From Riptortus pedestris (taxonomy: Eukaryota > Arthropoda > Insecta > Hemiptera > Alydidae): a stretch of DNA of 64,000 nt. The stretch covers positions 126,569,001-126,633,000 of the forward strand of contig CM032233.1 in the NCBI GenBank assembly GCA_019009955.1, in the 5' to 3' direction. Every line of letters begins with the position of its first letter. Positions within the stretch are counted from its first letter, which is position 1. This document shows positions 36,134-46,968 of the stretch, in pieces. The translations under genes were made by a program, and so were the position numbers. A model generated the notes under the pieces. It had not been told where the DNA came from, made no database searches, and saw nothing but the letters and a program-made list of their open reading frames with translations.

Positions 36134-37357
36134 CTAGCTCAGATACCCGGCTTCGCTCGGGAATTCATTTGAGGCTGATTGGTGATGGTATATTTTTGGA
36201 AAGGCTTTACTTGCACAATATTTTGACATTTACCGGGTCCAGAGTTTAGGGTTAATACACGTTGTTGGAATTTGTTAATAATAAAATTATTTTTTATGTA
36301 AGACTTCACTGTCCTGCATATTGTCATATTTCCCGTCTCCTGTGCATTATGCATAGATTTGAATTATTAAGGAGAAAAAATTGACATACATTTGAATTAA
36401 TTTTTTCAGGTGAGGTACCTGGTAGTTCATATTGAAAGGAAGAATTTTCCGAAACCCCAATAGGAAATCATTATTATGAATTTCAGGCCTCCCTTATAAC
36501 CCCCACTCCTGCCCGTCCCTAGAACTGTTAGTATGGCTTATTATAAGGAAGGCGTTAGTGATAATATACATACTGAGTGTTTTATTTAGTTCGGTTGAGT
36601 CTTTTGTGCCAAATAAAATTATTGTCTCCCGCTATAATTTTTACCGTATAACGCCTTTAACGATGATTGTGTATATTAAAAAAAAGTTTCTCTAAATAAC
36701 AAAATAAACAACTTTTATTATGTGCATATTCGCCGAAAATGCAATAGGAAACGAAATATCACTAATTTTAATTTCAGGCCTTCCTTATAACCCCCACTCC
36801 TGTCCGTCCCTAGAAATCTTAGTATAGCTTATGATAAGAAAAGCGTGAGTACTAATTCACATACCCAGTTTGGTTTAATTCGGTTGAGTCTTTTAGTGTG
36901 CCAAATAAAATTGTTGACTTGAGCAGTAGTTTTTAGCGTATAACTCATTTATACTTAGGTATACGACAAAAAAGTGTATAACAAAAGTTACTCTAAATAA
37001 CAAAATAAACAACTTTTGTTATGTTTATATTTGCCGAAAAAGCAATAGGAAACGAAATATCGCTATTTTTACTTTCTGACTTCCCTTATAACCCCCACTC
37101 CTGTTCTTCTCAGAGGAAATTAATATAGCCTAAAGTCTAAGTTGGGTTAATAGAAATATACATACCAAGTTTCATAAAATTCGGTTCAGCCGTTTATGCG
37201 TGAACAGGTAACAAACAAACAAACAAACAAACAAAACAAACAAACAGACACTAAAGAAACAAAATGCAGTTATGGTGTCTATGGCATGTGAAACGAAAAG
37301 TTATCGTGAAATTTCGCGAAAAAAATCAATGTACAGACAGAGGTTACAATTTTATAT
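36134..37357 (-). mobile_element. Helitron-like element K inserted in a macrosatellite TA tract
   Basis: The plus strand starts CTAGCTCAGATA, CCCGGCTTCGCTCGGG and ends GACAGAGGTTACAATTTTAT near 37,357. Both flanks are the TA tract of one macrosatellite monomer: GGATATTAGTGTAAGGCCAC lies on the left, TATCAACCATCCGCG on the right. Internal ~298-bp units have markers near 36,486, 36,776 and 37,076. This is the cleanest evidence in the window for the element's outer limits and its preference for TA repeats. Confidence 0.65.
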
Positions 37358-37370
37358 ATATATAGATAAA

Positions 37371-38571
37371 TAAAACTATGTATCAACCATCCGCGTGTTT
37401 GCCTTTCCCGAACAGCCAACATGACATCTACTATACCATTCGTCTTCATTTTATCATTGTATTCTTTGTCTTATGAAGAACATCAAGGAAGAAGGCGTCT
37501 TTCCTGAAGTGATATTTTGATATATGATATATAACATCCGCTCCGATTTCCGTTTCGTCCAAAGAAAGTCCATCATAAGGAAGCTCCCTCTACGTGACTT
37601 GCTTGAAGATCTCCAGCAATGATGGAAAACTCATCAATGATGTCATATATATTGGTGAGGAGAAGGGGGAGATGCGGAGTTTTATTATCATTTATATCGT
37701 GTACTTCAGAAGTCTATGGAATGATGGAGAAGAGTAAGATGGTTGGGAATTAGTTTGTATGATGATTAAGTCTTTTTAAGTTATCATTACCTCAAATATT
37801 GTTATTGCAGCAGATATTTCAACTATAAAATCTTTACTTGTAAACAGTTTTTTTAAAATTAATGTTTTAATTGTTAGCCTAATTTTTGATTTAAGAGTAT
37901 TTTTTAGGAATAGGTTTTAATCAGTAAAAAACTAATTTTTTCCTTAGTTTTCTGGGGTATGAAGTGGCAATGCAATTTTAGGCGTTTACTTTGTCATCAA
38001 GGATATTTGATTGCGGACAATGCTTGCTGAAGGTATTTATTAAGGATGGCGGGATTACGATACGGACATTGATATGTTTATAGGCCCCCTCACTCTCTTG
38101 AATGTCTCTAACAAAATATCAGTGGGGAAAGACTGGTGGTAGATTAAGTAGTGATTTTCTTATTCATACTGGCGAAGGCTATCGAAAATGTTGATGGTGA
38201 GTCATAAAGAAGAATTTTATTTTTTATTTTTTTATTTTATATTATCTCAGCTTTCTTGGGCATCCCTTTGTCCATTTTTATAAGCGCGAGGTTTTAAGAA
38301 TTATCATTAATTTATTACTTTCTGATAAACCATTGCAAAATGTTGAATAACCTACTTGGGTGTAGTGATTTGATTTTTAGATATTGAAGTCTTTTTGTGA
38401 TATGCTAGTGCTACAGCTCTGTCTGCTTGCCTTGAACCCCAGCGGCATGTGTATTGTAATGTAATTAGTGTTATGTCTTAATATATATTGTAAGTAGTAG
38501 AATATGTATATAGTCATATAACGTATATATAGGATATTAGTGAAGGCCGCCAATATGTATTTATTTTACGA
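37371..38571. repeat. Macrosatellite monomer 1, with unrelated insert
   Basis: The 28-codon ORF is at 37,421-37,507. After ATTTCAACTATAAAATCTTT the monomer is interrupted at about 37,840 and resumes at CGAAAATGTTGATGGTGAGT near 38,183. The stem-loop region is shortened: one arm is mostly missing. Confidence 0.8.
37840..38182. other. ~340-bp sequence of unknown origin inside monomer 1
   Basis: It includes TTTTTTCCTTAGTTTTCTGG and GATTGCGGACAATGCTTGC, and appears nowhere else in the window. No terminal repeats or ORF over 30 codons. It replaces the 5' part of the GATGTTTCAAC block of the monomer. Confidence 0.6.
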
Positions 38572-38625
<54 letters not shown>

Positions 38626-40229
38626 ATGTATCGCCCAGCCGAGTGTCTGCCTTTCCCGAACAGCCAACATGACATCTAGTATACCATTCGTCTTCATTTT
38701 ATCATTGTATTCTTTGTCTTATGAAGAACATCAAGGAAGAATGCGTCTTTCCTGAAGTGATATTTTGATATATGATATATTACATCCGCTCCTGTCTCGA
38801 TTTCCGTTTCGTCCTAAAAAACACCATCATAAGGAAGCTCTCTCTACGTGTTATGTTTGAAGCTCTCAAGTGATGATGGAAAACACATCAATGATCTCAT
38901 ATATAGTGGTGACGAAAAGGAGAAGAAGTGGAGTTTTATTATTTCTTCTTCTCTTCTTCTTTTCGTCATCATTTATATCGTGAACTTCAGAAGTCTATGG
39001 AATGACGGAGAAGAGTAATCATTACCTGAATTATTTTTATTGCACCTGATGTTTCAACTATATGATCTTTAATATATCTACACATACTTTTTAAATTTTC
39101 CTCGAAAATGTTGATGGTGAGTCATAATGTTAAATTTTATTTTGTATTTTTTTCTTTTATATTATCTCAACTTTCTTGGGCATCCCTTTGTCCATTTTTA
39201 TAAGCGCGAGGTTTGAAGAATTATCCTAATTAATTATTTATTTTCTATAAACCATTGCAAAATGTGGAATTTCCTACTGGGGTGTAGTGATTTGTTTTTT
39301 TTTTTAGATATTGAAGTATTTTTGTGATATGCTAGTGCTACAGCTTGTTCCCCTTATTATACATTTAGATATTAGAATAAAAATAGATATGAGTAATGTG
39401 GAATATTTAAAAAAGCCAATAAGCTTGAAAAATTGTATTTACTTCTATAGTAAATTATTATTTGTTAATATTTTAGATAATAAAATTCTTTTAACTCTTT
39501 TAAGTGCTACAGCTCTGTATGCTTGCCTTCAACCCCAGCGGCATGTGTATTGTAATGTAATTAGTGTTATTTCGTAATATATGTTGTAAGTAGTAGAATA
39601 TGTATATAGGATATATAACGATATAGAATGGAAAAGGCATCAATGATGTCATATATAGTGGTGACGAGAAGGCGAACAGGTGGAGTGTTTTTATTTCTTC
39701 ATCTCCTCTTGTTCTTCTTATGGTTTATATCGCGACTTCAGAAGTCTATGGAATAATGGGGAAGAGTAATCATTACCTAAAATATTTTTATTGCAGCTGA
39801 TGTTTCAACTATATGATCTTTAATATATCTACATTGCTTTTAAATTCACTTCGAAAATGTTGATGGTGAGTCATAAAGAAAAATTTTATTTTGTATTTTT
39901 TTCTTTTATATTATGTCAACTTCCTTGGGCATCCCTTTGTCCATTTTTATGAGCTCGAGGTTTTAAGAATTATCAATAATTAATTATTTTCTATAAACCA
40001 TTGCAAAATGTTGAATTTCCTACTTGGGTGTAGGTGGTTTGATTTTTAGATATTGAAGTATTTTTGTCATATACTAGTGCTACAGCTCTGTCTGCTTGCC
40101 TTGAACCCCAGCGGCATGTGTATTGTAATGTAATTAGTGTTAAGTCAAAATATATGTTGTATGTAGTAGAATATGCATATAGTCATATAACGTATATATA
40201 GGATATTAGTGAAGGCCGCCTATATATAT

Positions 40230-40237
<8 letters not shown>
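38572..40237. repeat. Macrosatellite monomer 2, long form
   Basis: A (TA)n tract at 38,572-38,623 is followed by the 28-codon ORF at 38,669-38,755. The stem-loop is at about 38,910-38,968. The long-form extra segment (TTATTATACATTTAGATATT) lies near 39,355-39,510, followed by a second stem-loop version at about 39,660-39,720 and a second pass to the CCAGCGGCATGTG box near 40,107. Confidence 0.85.
38910..38968. other. Stem-loop in monomer 2
   Basis: The left arm TGACGAAAAGGAGAAGA pairs with the right arm reading TCTTCTTCTTTTCGTCA (arms near 38,910 and 38,951-38,968) with one G-T position. The arms differ from those of monomers at 48,988 and 63,131 in compensating ways. Confidence 0.65.
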
Positions 40238-40283
<46 letters not shown>

Positions 40284-40285
<2 letters not shown>

Positions 40286-40474
40286 ATGTATCAACCAGCC
40301 GCGTGTGTACCTTTCCCGAACAGCCAACATGACATCTAGTATACCATTCGTCTTCATTTTATCATTGTATTCTTTGTCTTATGAAGAACATCAAGGAAGA
40401 ATGCGTCTTTCCTGAAGTGATATTTTGATATATGATATATAACAGCCGCTCCTGTCTCGTTTTCCGTTTCCGTC
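40284..40474. repeat. Macrosatellite monomer 3, left part (split by the retroelement)
   Basis: It contains the 28-codon ORF (40,329-40,415) and stops at CCGTTTCCGTC. The rest of the monomer resumes as GTCCTAAAAAACACC at 47,188. The missing join matches uninterrupted monomers (CCGTTTCGTCCTAAAA), so the 6.7-kb element is a simple insertion. Confidence 0.9.
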
Positions 40475-40697
40475 AACTAAATACTCGGCTATCAGAAACT
40501 TCAAAAAAAACTTTATTGGTAACACCAGTACAAATTTAGAATAGTTACATAAATACAAGCAATTCGACTACTGAGACAGGAATGAGGAATGGGAAAGAGG
40601 AGGAGAGGTATTTATACTAAATTATTGAAGAATGCTGAGTCCGCTGCTGAGGTGTCGTCTGGAGGTGTGGGAACAGGTGGCTTTGGAGCTATAAACT
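40475..40697 (-). repeat. 3' LTR (element orientation)
   Basis: 223 bp, nearly identical to the copy at 46,968-47,187. Differences seen are CTCGGCTATC against CTTTCTATC, GAGTCCGC against GAGTCGGC, GGAACAGGTGG against GGAACGGTGG and ATAAACT against ATAACT. The tract preceding it on the minus strand is purine-rich. Confidence 0.9.
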
Positions 40698-40710
40698 CCC
40701 CCCTGCCGAA
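40698..40710 (-). other. Polypurine tract
   Basis: On the minus strand TTCGGCAGGGGGG directly precedes the 3' LTR. This is the expected place for the primer of plus-strand DNA synthesis during reverse transcription. Confidence 0.75.
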
Positions 40711-41388
40711 GAATTCGAAGTCCCGCTGAGAAGTTTTTTTATTAGGAAGGAAGTCTCCCAGATCAAAAATTTCTTCTGGGTACTGTTGCTGGAGTTGCAT
40801 TCCAAAGAGATGTCATCTGGTAGACGGGTTTTCTGGTGTAGGTGGTTGGCGTTCCAGACACAATGAATTACCATTTGTTTAACTAATATTAAGATATTAA
40901 AAATGAATAAATACAAAACTTATTACCATACAGGATTACTTGTGTATAATCTAAACATTTAATAAATTCTAATGGTTTCTATACCTAAATGTTTTTCTAT
41001 TCTAGGGGTGTCCTAAGTGGACAAAATGTGATATTGAATTGTTTTTATAGGCTGTGGGCTGTGTTTCGAAGTACAATTATTTCTGTGTCTATGACTTCTG
41101 TTCTAGGTTGGGGACAATCCAGGATAGGATTCCATTATTTTGTAGGTTTAATGAGGGCTGTTTGTGGGAAGAAAAATGGGTGTTGTTTATGTCTGAAATG
41201 TGCATATAACTAGTCTTAAAAAAGTTTTTTTTTTTGGGGGGGGGGGTGTGTTTTTTGTGTTTTTTTAGCTAAGGTATAGATCTACATCAGCCTATATATT
41301 TAAATAAAAGGAGTCCGAATGAACAGAATGTTGTTTACACATTTTTTGAGGATTTCCTAGAAGTAGTTGAGAGAAATACATGAATCAC
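40711..41388. other. Region between env remnant and 3' LTR
   Basis: On the minus strand a 62-codon frame (40,612-40,800) runs from here into the LTR and could be the tail of Env, but I cannot confirm it. T- and G-runs lie at about 41,225-41,247. No other recognisable coding sequence. Confidence 0.4.
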
Positions 41389-42192
41389 TTATCGTCTAAG
41401 TTGGCTACAATAATAATTATTTAATATAAAAGTACAATTAGCTAAAAATATGTTAGTGTTGTTGCTTAAGATGGTGGTATATGGTGCGATTGTAGAGATC
41501 TGTTGGTTGTTGTGTATTGTTGGAGCTTGTAGTAAGTAGTATGTAGTGTATCGTCTGCTGTGTAAAGGAAGTGACACAAAAACCCTTGATTGATGGCACA
41601 ATGTATTTTACTGGTCATCCACAGAAGTTCTAAATTGGTTGAAATAAGCGGAAGTTTTGAAAGAGTTTTTACTTCTATTTGTCTTATGAGCGAAGAATGG
41701 GCGATTCCCATTTTACACATTTCTATGCTGTTTTCTAATTCATTTATCCAAAAAAGTTAAGTATTTTTAGGGCATCTATGTCATGTTTTAATGTATTGAT
41801 TAAGTTTTTGTTGTATATAGTCTGTCGCTCAATATTGTGTTCTATATGGCATGAGTTTGTCTGAATCGTGTTGACTACATTATCATAGTATTGTTTGTCC
41901 TGTGCGTCCATATTGCCTGTTAACCAATTAATGTCTGAACCTAAACCATTAAAGATACCAAGATTCCTTCTTGGATTAATATTTATATTAAAAGTTGTTT
42001 TAAGTTTGTTTTTAAATTGGTTTCCTGTGTTTTGAGGTCTTTGAATTTCGGAAGAATTTGTTCTGTGGCAAGAAGTTCAGTGTATAAGTGAGTATAATTA
42101 ATGTAATGCGCCAATGTATAATATTTGTCAAGAGCATATGAGTCGGCCAGTTTGATAGGCAGTATACCAGGAGTCTTTGAGATATCAGTCAC
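41389..42192 (-). pseudogene. env remnant (errantivirus-type envelope glycoprotein), frameshifted
   Basis: Directly downstream of pol and in the same frame after one TAA, a 69-codon piece (42,192-41,983) begins MTDISKTPG and includes a GILPIKLAD motif. This resembles the start of the ectodomain in errantivirus Env proteins. After a frame change near 41,980, a second piece (about 41,980-41,750) carries an RR dipeptide followed by the FNGLGS and LTGN motifs, which in this family lie just after the cleavage site between the surface and membrane-anchored subunits. A third frame (41,720-41,466) is probably a further part. At least two frameshifts break it; no complete product is possible. Identification is from motif order, not a search. 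Confidence 0.65.
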
Positions 42193-42198
42193 ATCATA

Positions 42199-43965
42199 TT
42201 AGAGTGTCTGAGTCAGAGTCTGAAGGAACCATAGAGCCTTTTTTTTTTTTTTAATCACTGGTTTGTATGGATTTTCCGCCTTAACTCTTGTCCTGATTCG
42301 CGCATACGTTTCCGTAGGGATTTCTGGGTCTTCCCTGTTTTTATTGAGTTTGTCCGTTCTAGTTTGTTTCTCTTTTACAAAACTTTCTTTAATAATGGAT
42401 TGGACTAGTTTCAGTCTGTCATGGTATTGTTCCACCAATCTCTCTTTGATATTGGCTTCGGTTAAGGTGGGGGTGCGGTGGTTTGGTCCAAAAGTGACTT
42501 CGTTTGGTGTCAATTTTAGTTGTTGGTGTAGAGTGTTGTTATAGGCTAATACGGTCAGTTTGAGTGTCTTTGTCAATGTAATATTTGATTCCTGCAGGGT
42601 TATGCTTCTCATAATTTCAATCATTGTGGAGTGTATCCTGTTTAAGAGTCCTAGGGAATTGGGATGGTTTGGTGTAGTATAATAGGGTTCTATCCCTTGG
42701 GTTTCTAAAAAATTTTGAATCAGTGAATTTTTAAATTCCTTTCCATTGTCCATTTTTATTCGTGTAGGCGTCGGATATAATTCTAGGTAGTCTGTTAGCA
42801 CCTGAAGTACATTTGTAGCATTTAGAGTTGACGTAAGTCGGGCAAAAAGTCGTTTAGAAAAAGTATCTACAAGTGTTATTATATATTTTTGTTCGTAGTG
42901 AAGTGTGTCCATCATCAGTTCTTCGAACGGTCTGTCAGGTGTGGGTGTGACGCAGTATTTGGTCTTAATTGGGTTTCTGTCGTATTTGGTCCGTCTGATT
43001 TTAGGGAAGTAATAATACCTTTTCAATTTATTATATGTTTCAAGTCCACCTCTATGAAAAGTTTTACCTAGATGGTAAGAGTCAATTAATTCCTTTTGTT
43101 CGTCTTCTTTTTCTATGTCTATACACTTTTTTTTGTACCTTTTAATTTTTACCGAGGGGTAATGTTCCTGAACAATTGTGGAGATAGCTCTAAAAATACC
43201 TTCATACTCTGTTCGAACTGTCTCTACATTGGGTTCGCAGTAAAGTCCGTAAGTCGTGTTGGGCTTCAATATTTCTAGCAATTTGTGTTTCAAGTCTGAG
43301 TTCCAGGGGTAGGCTGTTTCAAGGATGTACCGATATTTGTTAAATGGTCGTAGAGTGTGCGTAGGTTCACTTCCTCGTTGAATGAATATTTGATATTTTT
43401 GAACATTGATTGGTCTATCGTCATCTGCTATCCATATTTGTTGATTGGAAGATTCTTGTGAATGGACAGTAGCTAAGTCTGTTCCTGTGTCTAGAAGTTC
43501 CTCGATGAAATCACTATGTTCAGGTGGTATGTCAGTGTGCAGGGCTTCGTCTAGGGCTTTTTCTAGTTCTAGTTGGGGATTTATGTTCATGTCTTGTTCT
43601 ATAACGTTGAGTCCATGTTCCGTTTCTGTGACTGGGTTTCGGGACAAAGCATCAGCTACCCAGTTTGTGCGTCCTTCTATGTGTTTAATGTCAAATTCAA
43701 AATCTGATAATTGAAAGATCCATTTCATGAGTCGTGTGTTAGCGTTCTTCATTGAAAAAATCCAAGTCAGAGGCTTATGGTCCGTGTGCAGTGTAAATCG
43801 TTTTCCGTATAGGTATGGTTTAAAATGATTACAAGCCCATACTACCGCGAGTAATTCCTTTTCTATTGCAGAATATTTTTGTTCCGTAGCTGAAAGTGTA
43901 CGTGATGCAAAAGCAATAGGATCGTCAGTCCGTTTGTAAGTTGTGAGAGCACAGCTCCCAGGGCT
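42199..43965 (-). pseudogene. pol 3' part: RNase H and integrase, catalytically defective
   Basis: A single frame opens near 43,965. It covers the RNase H core (DDPIAFASRT, IEKELLAVVW, HTDHKPLTW, VADALSRN) and continues for 517 codons after the internal Met at 43,752. Counted from that Met, the integrase zinc-binding region has both His (about 227 and 233), but the segment that should carry the two Cys is deleted: KIRR is followed directly by TKYDRN. The catalytic core has Asp at 282 (MMDTL) and Asp at 335 (KMDNG). The third acidic residue, expected exactly 35 residues further at 371, is Asn (GLLNRIHST where the family has V-E-R). A basic Lys run near the C-terminus precedes the stop at 42,199. 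Nominal role: removal of template RNA and integration of element cDNA. Confidence 0.88.
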
Positions 43966-44256
43966 ACGTTACTGGCGTCTGTTGTAGTGTGAAGAAATTG
44001 AAATGGGTGCGTTAGTTATAATATCTTTTAGTTGTTGCGTACTTGTAACGAATTCTTCTGTGATTTCAGGGGAGTCAGTTCGTAAGGCCTGTGTTAATGG
44101 TTTTGCAATGTGCGCATAGTTTTGTATGAATCGTCTGTAGTATCCAGTGAGTCCCAAGAATTGTCGTATCTGTTTTTCATTTTTAGGTGTCGGGAAGTTC
44201 AATACTGCATTAATCTTTTCTGCATGGTAGGCCATGAGCGGACACAATATGACCAA
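43955..44256 (-). pseudogene. pol middle part: RT thumb/connection and start of RNase H
   Basis: The frame reads KINAVLNFPTPKN, then QIRQFLGLTGYYRRFIQNYA and KPLTQAL, the standard thumb/connection segment of Ty3/Gypsy RT. At about 44,000 the frame changes: the RNase H start (TTDASNVALGAVLSQ, with the first catalytic Asp) lies in another frame, and a further shift near 43,955 leads into the pol 3' part. These are two frameshifts within about 60 bp. Confidence 0.8.
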
Positions 44257-44722
44257 GAAAAGGTAATTCAGTCTGAAAGAATTTTGTTTTATCTAGTTGT
44301 ATTGTAAGTGAGTGTCGAGTCAGTTGTTTAAAGACATTTTCCAAATGAGTAAGATGAGAGTCCAAGTCTTTAGAGTATATAATGATGTCGTCAATATACA
44401 CAATTGCGTTCGGTACATTTTCGAGCATCATGTTCATTGCCCGTTGAAAGGTGGGGAGACTGTTACACAAGCCAAACGGAAGACGCAAGAACTCATAATG
44501 GCCATCATCTGTGCTGAAGGCTGTTTTCTCAATAGAGTCTTCGTCCAGCTCAATCTGATGGAAGCCTGAGGCGAGATCTATAGCTGAAAAGTACCGGGCT
44601 CCGTTGAGTTTATTGAGGAGGTCCTCTATGTTGGGCAAAGGGAATCTGTCAGGAACTGTTTCTCTATTTATTTTTCTGTAGTCTATCACCATACGAACCT
44701 TAGGCTTGCCACTGGAGTCCAT
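44210..44722 (-). pseudogene. pol: reverse transcriptase fingers/palm
   Basis: This 170-codon frame has the RT motifs in order: KVRMVIDYRKIN (about 9-20), LPNIEDLL (29-36), FSAIDLASGFHQI with a catalytic Asp at 49, FLRLPFGLCNSLPTFQRAMN (78-97), and the catalytic YIDD at 109-112 followed by IIIYSKD. F-G-L-C-N-S-L replaces the usual F-G-L-C-N-A-P, otherwise the palm looks intact. It belongs to the 17.6/gypsy group. The frame ends by overlapping the next piece near 44,210-44,256, so a frameshift separates palm from thumb. Confidence 0.9.
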
Positions 44723-44733
44723 TTTTTTGGGAA

Positions 44734-45114
44734 CTAACCATAAAGGGGAGTTATAAGGGGAGTTACTTTTTCTAATAATGTTTTGTTTGAGTAGTTTGGT
44801 GACTTTAGTGTTATCTTATGTTTCAAAAGGTCTGTGGCTTTTAAGGGCTCATCTTCCCGTTGTATCATTGATGGATATTTGGAGAGAAGAGAAAATAAAC
44901 GATTTTTAAAAGTTATGTCCATGTGATCATGTTTAATTAATTCTGTAAGTGCAGTAATAGTATCTGTGTGATGTATTTCAGCAGGTCTACTTAGTTTCTC
45001 TACGGTTTTATATTTATCATTTATAATTTTCCCTTTTATTAGTATCCCAATATTATTTAATAATGTTATTTCTTCATTTTCGCAATTTATTTTAAAATTT
45101 AAGAAGTCTTTCAT
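44734..45114 (-). pseudogene. pol: linker between protease and RT
   Basis: The 126-codon frame includes TALTELIKHDHMD, RLFSLLSKYPSM and LLKHKITLKSPNYSNK, the region that in errantiviruses lies between protease and RT. The usual stretch from here to the V-P-K-K entry of the RT is shortened, and its last residues are out of frame with the RT piece. Confidence 0.65.
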
Positions 45115-45160
45115 GTGATTCCAAACCCGTAGTAAAATATTAAATCTTATGTGGCTAAAA

Positions 45161-45361
45161 TTAAATAATGTGAAATTTAACTAATAATTTGTCATCTAAC
45201 CCTAAGAGTGGATAAACATCTAAATGAACAACTTTAGTTCCTCTTTCTCTACCTGTGGGTGTCTTGATAAACAAATTCTTCCGACATAATTTGACTTCCG
45301 TCGGGTACGGAAGATGGAGTAATATAATTTTCTTAGCTGAACCTGTAATCAATTTAGCCAT
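45161..45361 (-). pseudogene. pol: aspartic protease remnant lacking the catalytic Asp
   Basis: The frame has LITGSAKKI near its start (residues 4-12), where the family has L-I-D-T-G-S/A, so the active-site Asp is absent. The second half, KNLFIKTPTGRERGTKVV and then LLGLDDKLL, corresponds to the flap and the L-L-G-x-D segment. As written it could not process Gag-Pol. The missing residue may be a true 3-base deletion. Confidence 0.6.
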
Positions 45362-45509
45362 GTCATCGTTTTTTTTTGTATCTCTGTAAAATGTGGGAGG
45401 CTTTCCGTAAAATTTACTAAATAATATTCGGGGGCGGTTCGGAGACCGTTTTTTGTCTACAAAATAGTCAAATGTATCAATATCTATTTTGGGATGCCAA
45501 TCCTTGTCT

Positions 45510-46676
45510 CTAGTCTTGTAAGTCTGTCATCATCCGTGATGTGGTTAACTCGTTGGGGGGGTTGGATCTGACAGTCCTCCTGGAAACGTGTGTTTTTTGT
45601 GAGTCTTGTCGTGGTTGGGAACGCGGCCTATTAAAAAATTGACTTTGTCTCTGTGGGTCCCCAGGTCCTGATTTGTGGGGCATCTGGGGGTAGCGTGGTG
45701 TCGCCAGTTGTGCTGGTCTTTCCCAGTTGGGCGGTTTGCCATTCGTAACTTGTTCAGGTCTCATTAGTGAATGGTCCCCTGTGTCAAATTGCCTGTCATG
45801 TCAGAAGGAATTGTATCTGGGCGTAGGCTCGTAACGTCTAGGTCGTTGGTAATGTGGTATGTTGCTTGGAAATGTTGGGGCGTTTTTATGTCGTGGCCTG
45901 TGGAAGTCGTCTCGTTTTTGTGGGTATCGTGGTTTATTGTAGCTGTGCGGGCGTTCACCGTAAAGTCTCTTCTCCACTATTAGAGAAGCCTCCATTTTGA
46001 AGAGCGTTTCTAATGTCCATCCAAAGAGACGAGTTTTCATGTGTTTTATGAAGTCACATAGGGTTGGGGTGAAAGGTTGTGTAGTCACATGATGAACAAT
46101 TTCGTTGTCTTTATAGCGTTATGTAATTTCGTGTTTCAGGGTTTGTCGTCCATTTTAATACGGGAAAAAATGAGTGCCCTTTTACTAGCGCGACTCTGTC
46201 GACAAATTGTATGGGATGTTCGTGAAATAGTGGTGTTATGTTAATTAACTCAGTTGAATACTTGTTTCGATGTGAGTATCTGGAGTTCGCCGAAAGCTTT
46301 TTTTTTCAAGTAATTTAATAATTTCCGGAATATGGCAGTGAGGGTTTGAAGTCGTTAGTCAGTAAGCAATGTCGCGCGTTTCCAAAAGTCGTGCCTTATA
46401 CTTTAGTAAGAAGTCGAGCATGATTTTGTGGAAACAAAAGGTGTTATCAACTGTGCATGTATTTTCGAAAACCGCTTGAACAGCTTTTTGAGAACTAAAT
46501 CAAGTTTTCCTCCGGATTGCCATACATAAGGTGGAATGTGGTCAATAGTCTTCCTTTGTGAGTGCATATGTTATTGTCCGTTTTGGTTCTGAGCGTTTCA
46601 TGTATTCGAGGGCTTCTGTGAGTTCGTCAACGGAAATGTGTCTGTTTTGGGTCAGTCTTTCTTGTAAATGAGTCAT
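45510..46676 (-). pseudogene. gag remnant, frameshifted
   Basis: A Met codon at 46,676-46,674 opens MTHLQERLTQNRHISVDELT, then EALEYMKRSEP in one frame, a plausible Gag start. After several frame changes, 46,088-45,801 reads FTPTLCDFIKHMKTRLFGWT, then LETLFKMEASLIVEKRLYG, typical of the errantivirus Gag core, and then Arg/Pro/Tyr-rich sequence. The last piece (45,764-45,510) is again Pro/Arg/Gln-rich, like the nucleic-acid-binding C-terminus of Gags that lack a zinc knuckle. At least four frame breaks. Confidence 0.65.
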
Positions 46677-46950
46677 TTGTGTGTAAAAATAAAAAATATA
46701 TATTAAAATGAGAAAAATGAGAAAGAGAAAAAAAATTTTTGTGAAATTTTAAAATTAAATATCAAATGTGTCTGGTGTTGTACCTCAAGTCCTCTTGAAG
46801 TCCTGAAGGCCAAATATCTGTAGTGAGGGTGAGAATCGTAGTGAGTATTGAAATACTCCCGTTGTGAAGTTCTCCTGGTGAATCTTCTTTCGAAGCGGCG
46901 TCAGTCTTCTTCAACTGGGCTTCTGGCTTCTACTTTCAACGGTACGAGTC

Positions 46951-46968
46951 CCTGAACTTCGGGCGCCA
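46951..46968 (-). other. Primer-binding site
   Basis: On the minus strand TGGCGCCCGAAGTTCAGG begins at the inner edge of the 5' LTR. The TGG start and GGCGCC match the CCA-ended acceptor of a tRNA, most like Lys-type primers. The exact tRNA cannot be fixed without the host tRNA set. Confidence 0.7.

Noticed and set aside
38868..39030. C/D snoRNA in the macrosatellite (GTGATGA box C-like word, CTGA downstream)
   Set aside because: The box C word is lost in many monomers (GCGATGA), the spacing is too long and there is no terminal stem.
42263..43714. Plus-strand frames of 60-93 codons across the retroelement
   Set aside because: They are shadows of the minus-strand integrase/RNase H frame, with no motif of their own.
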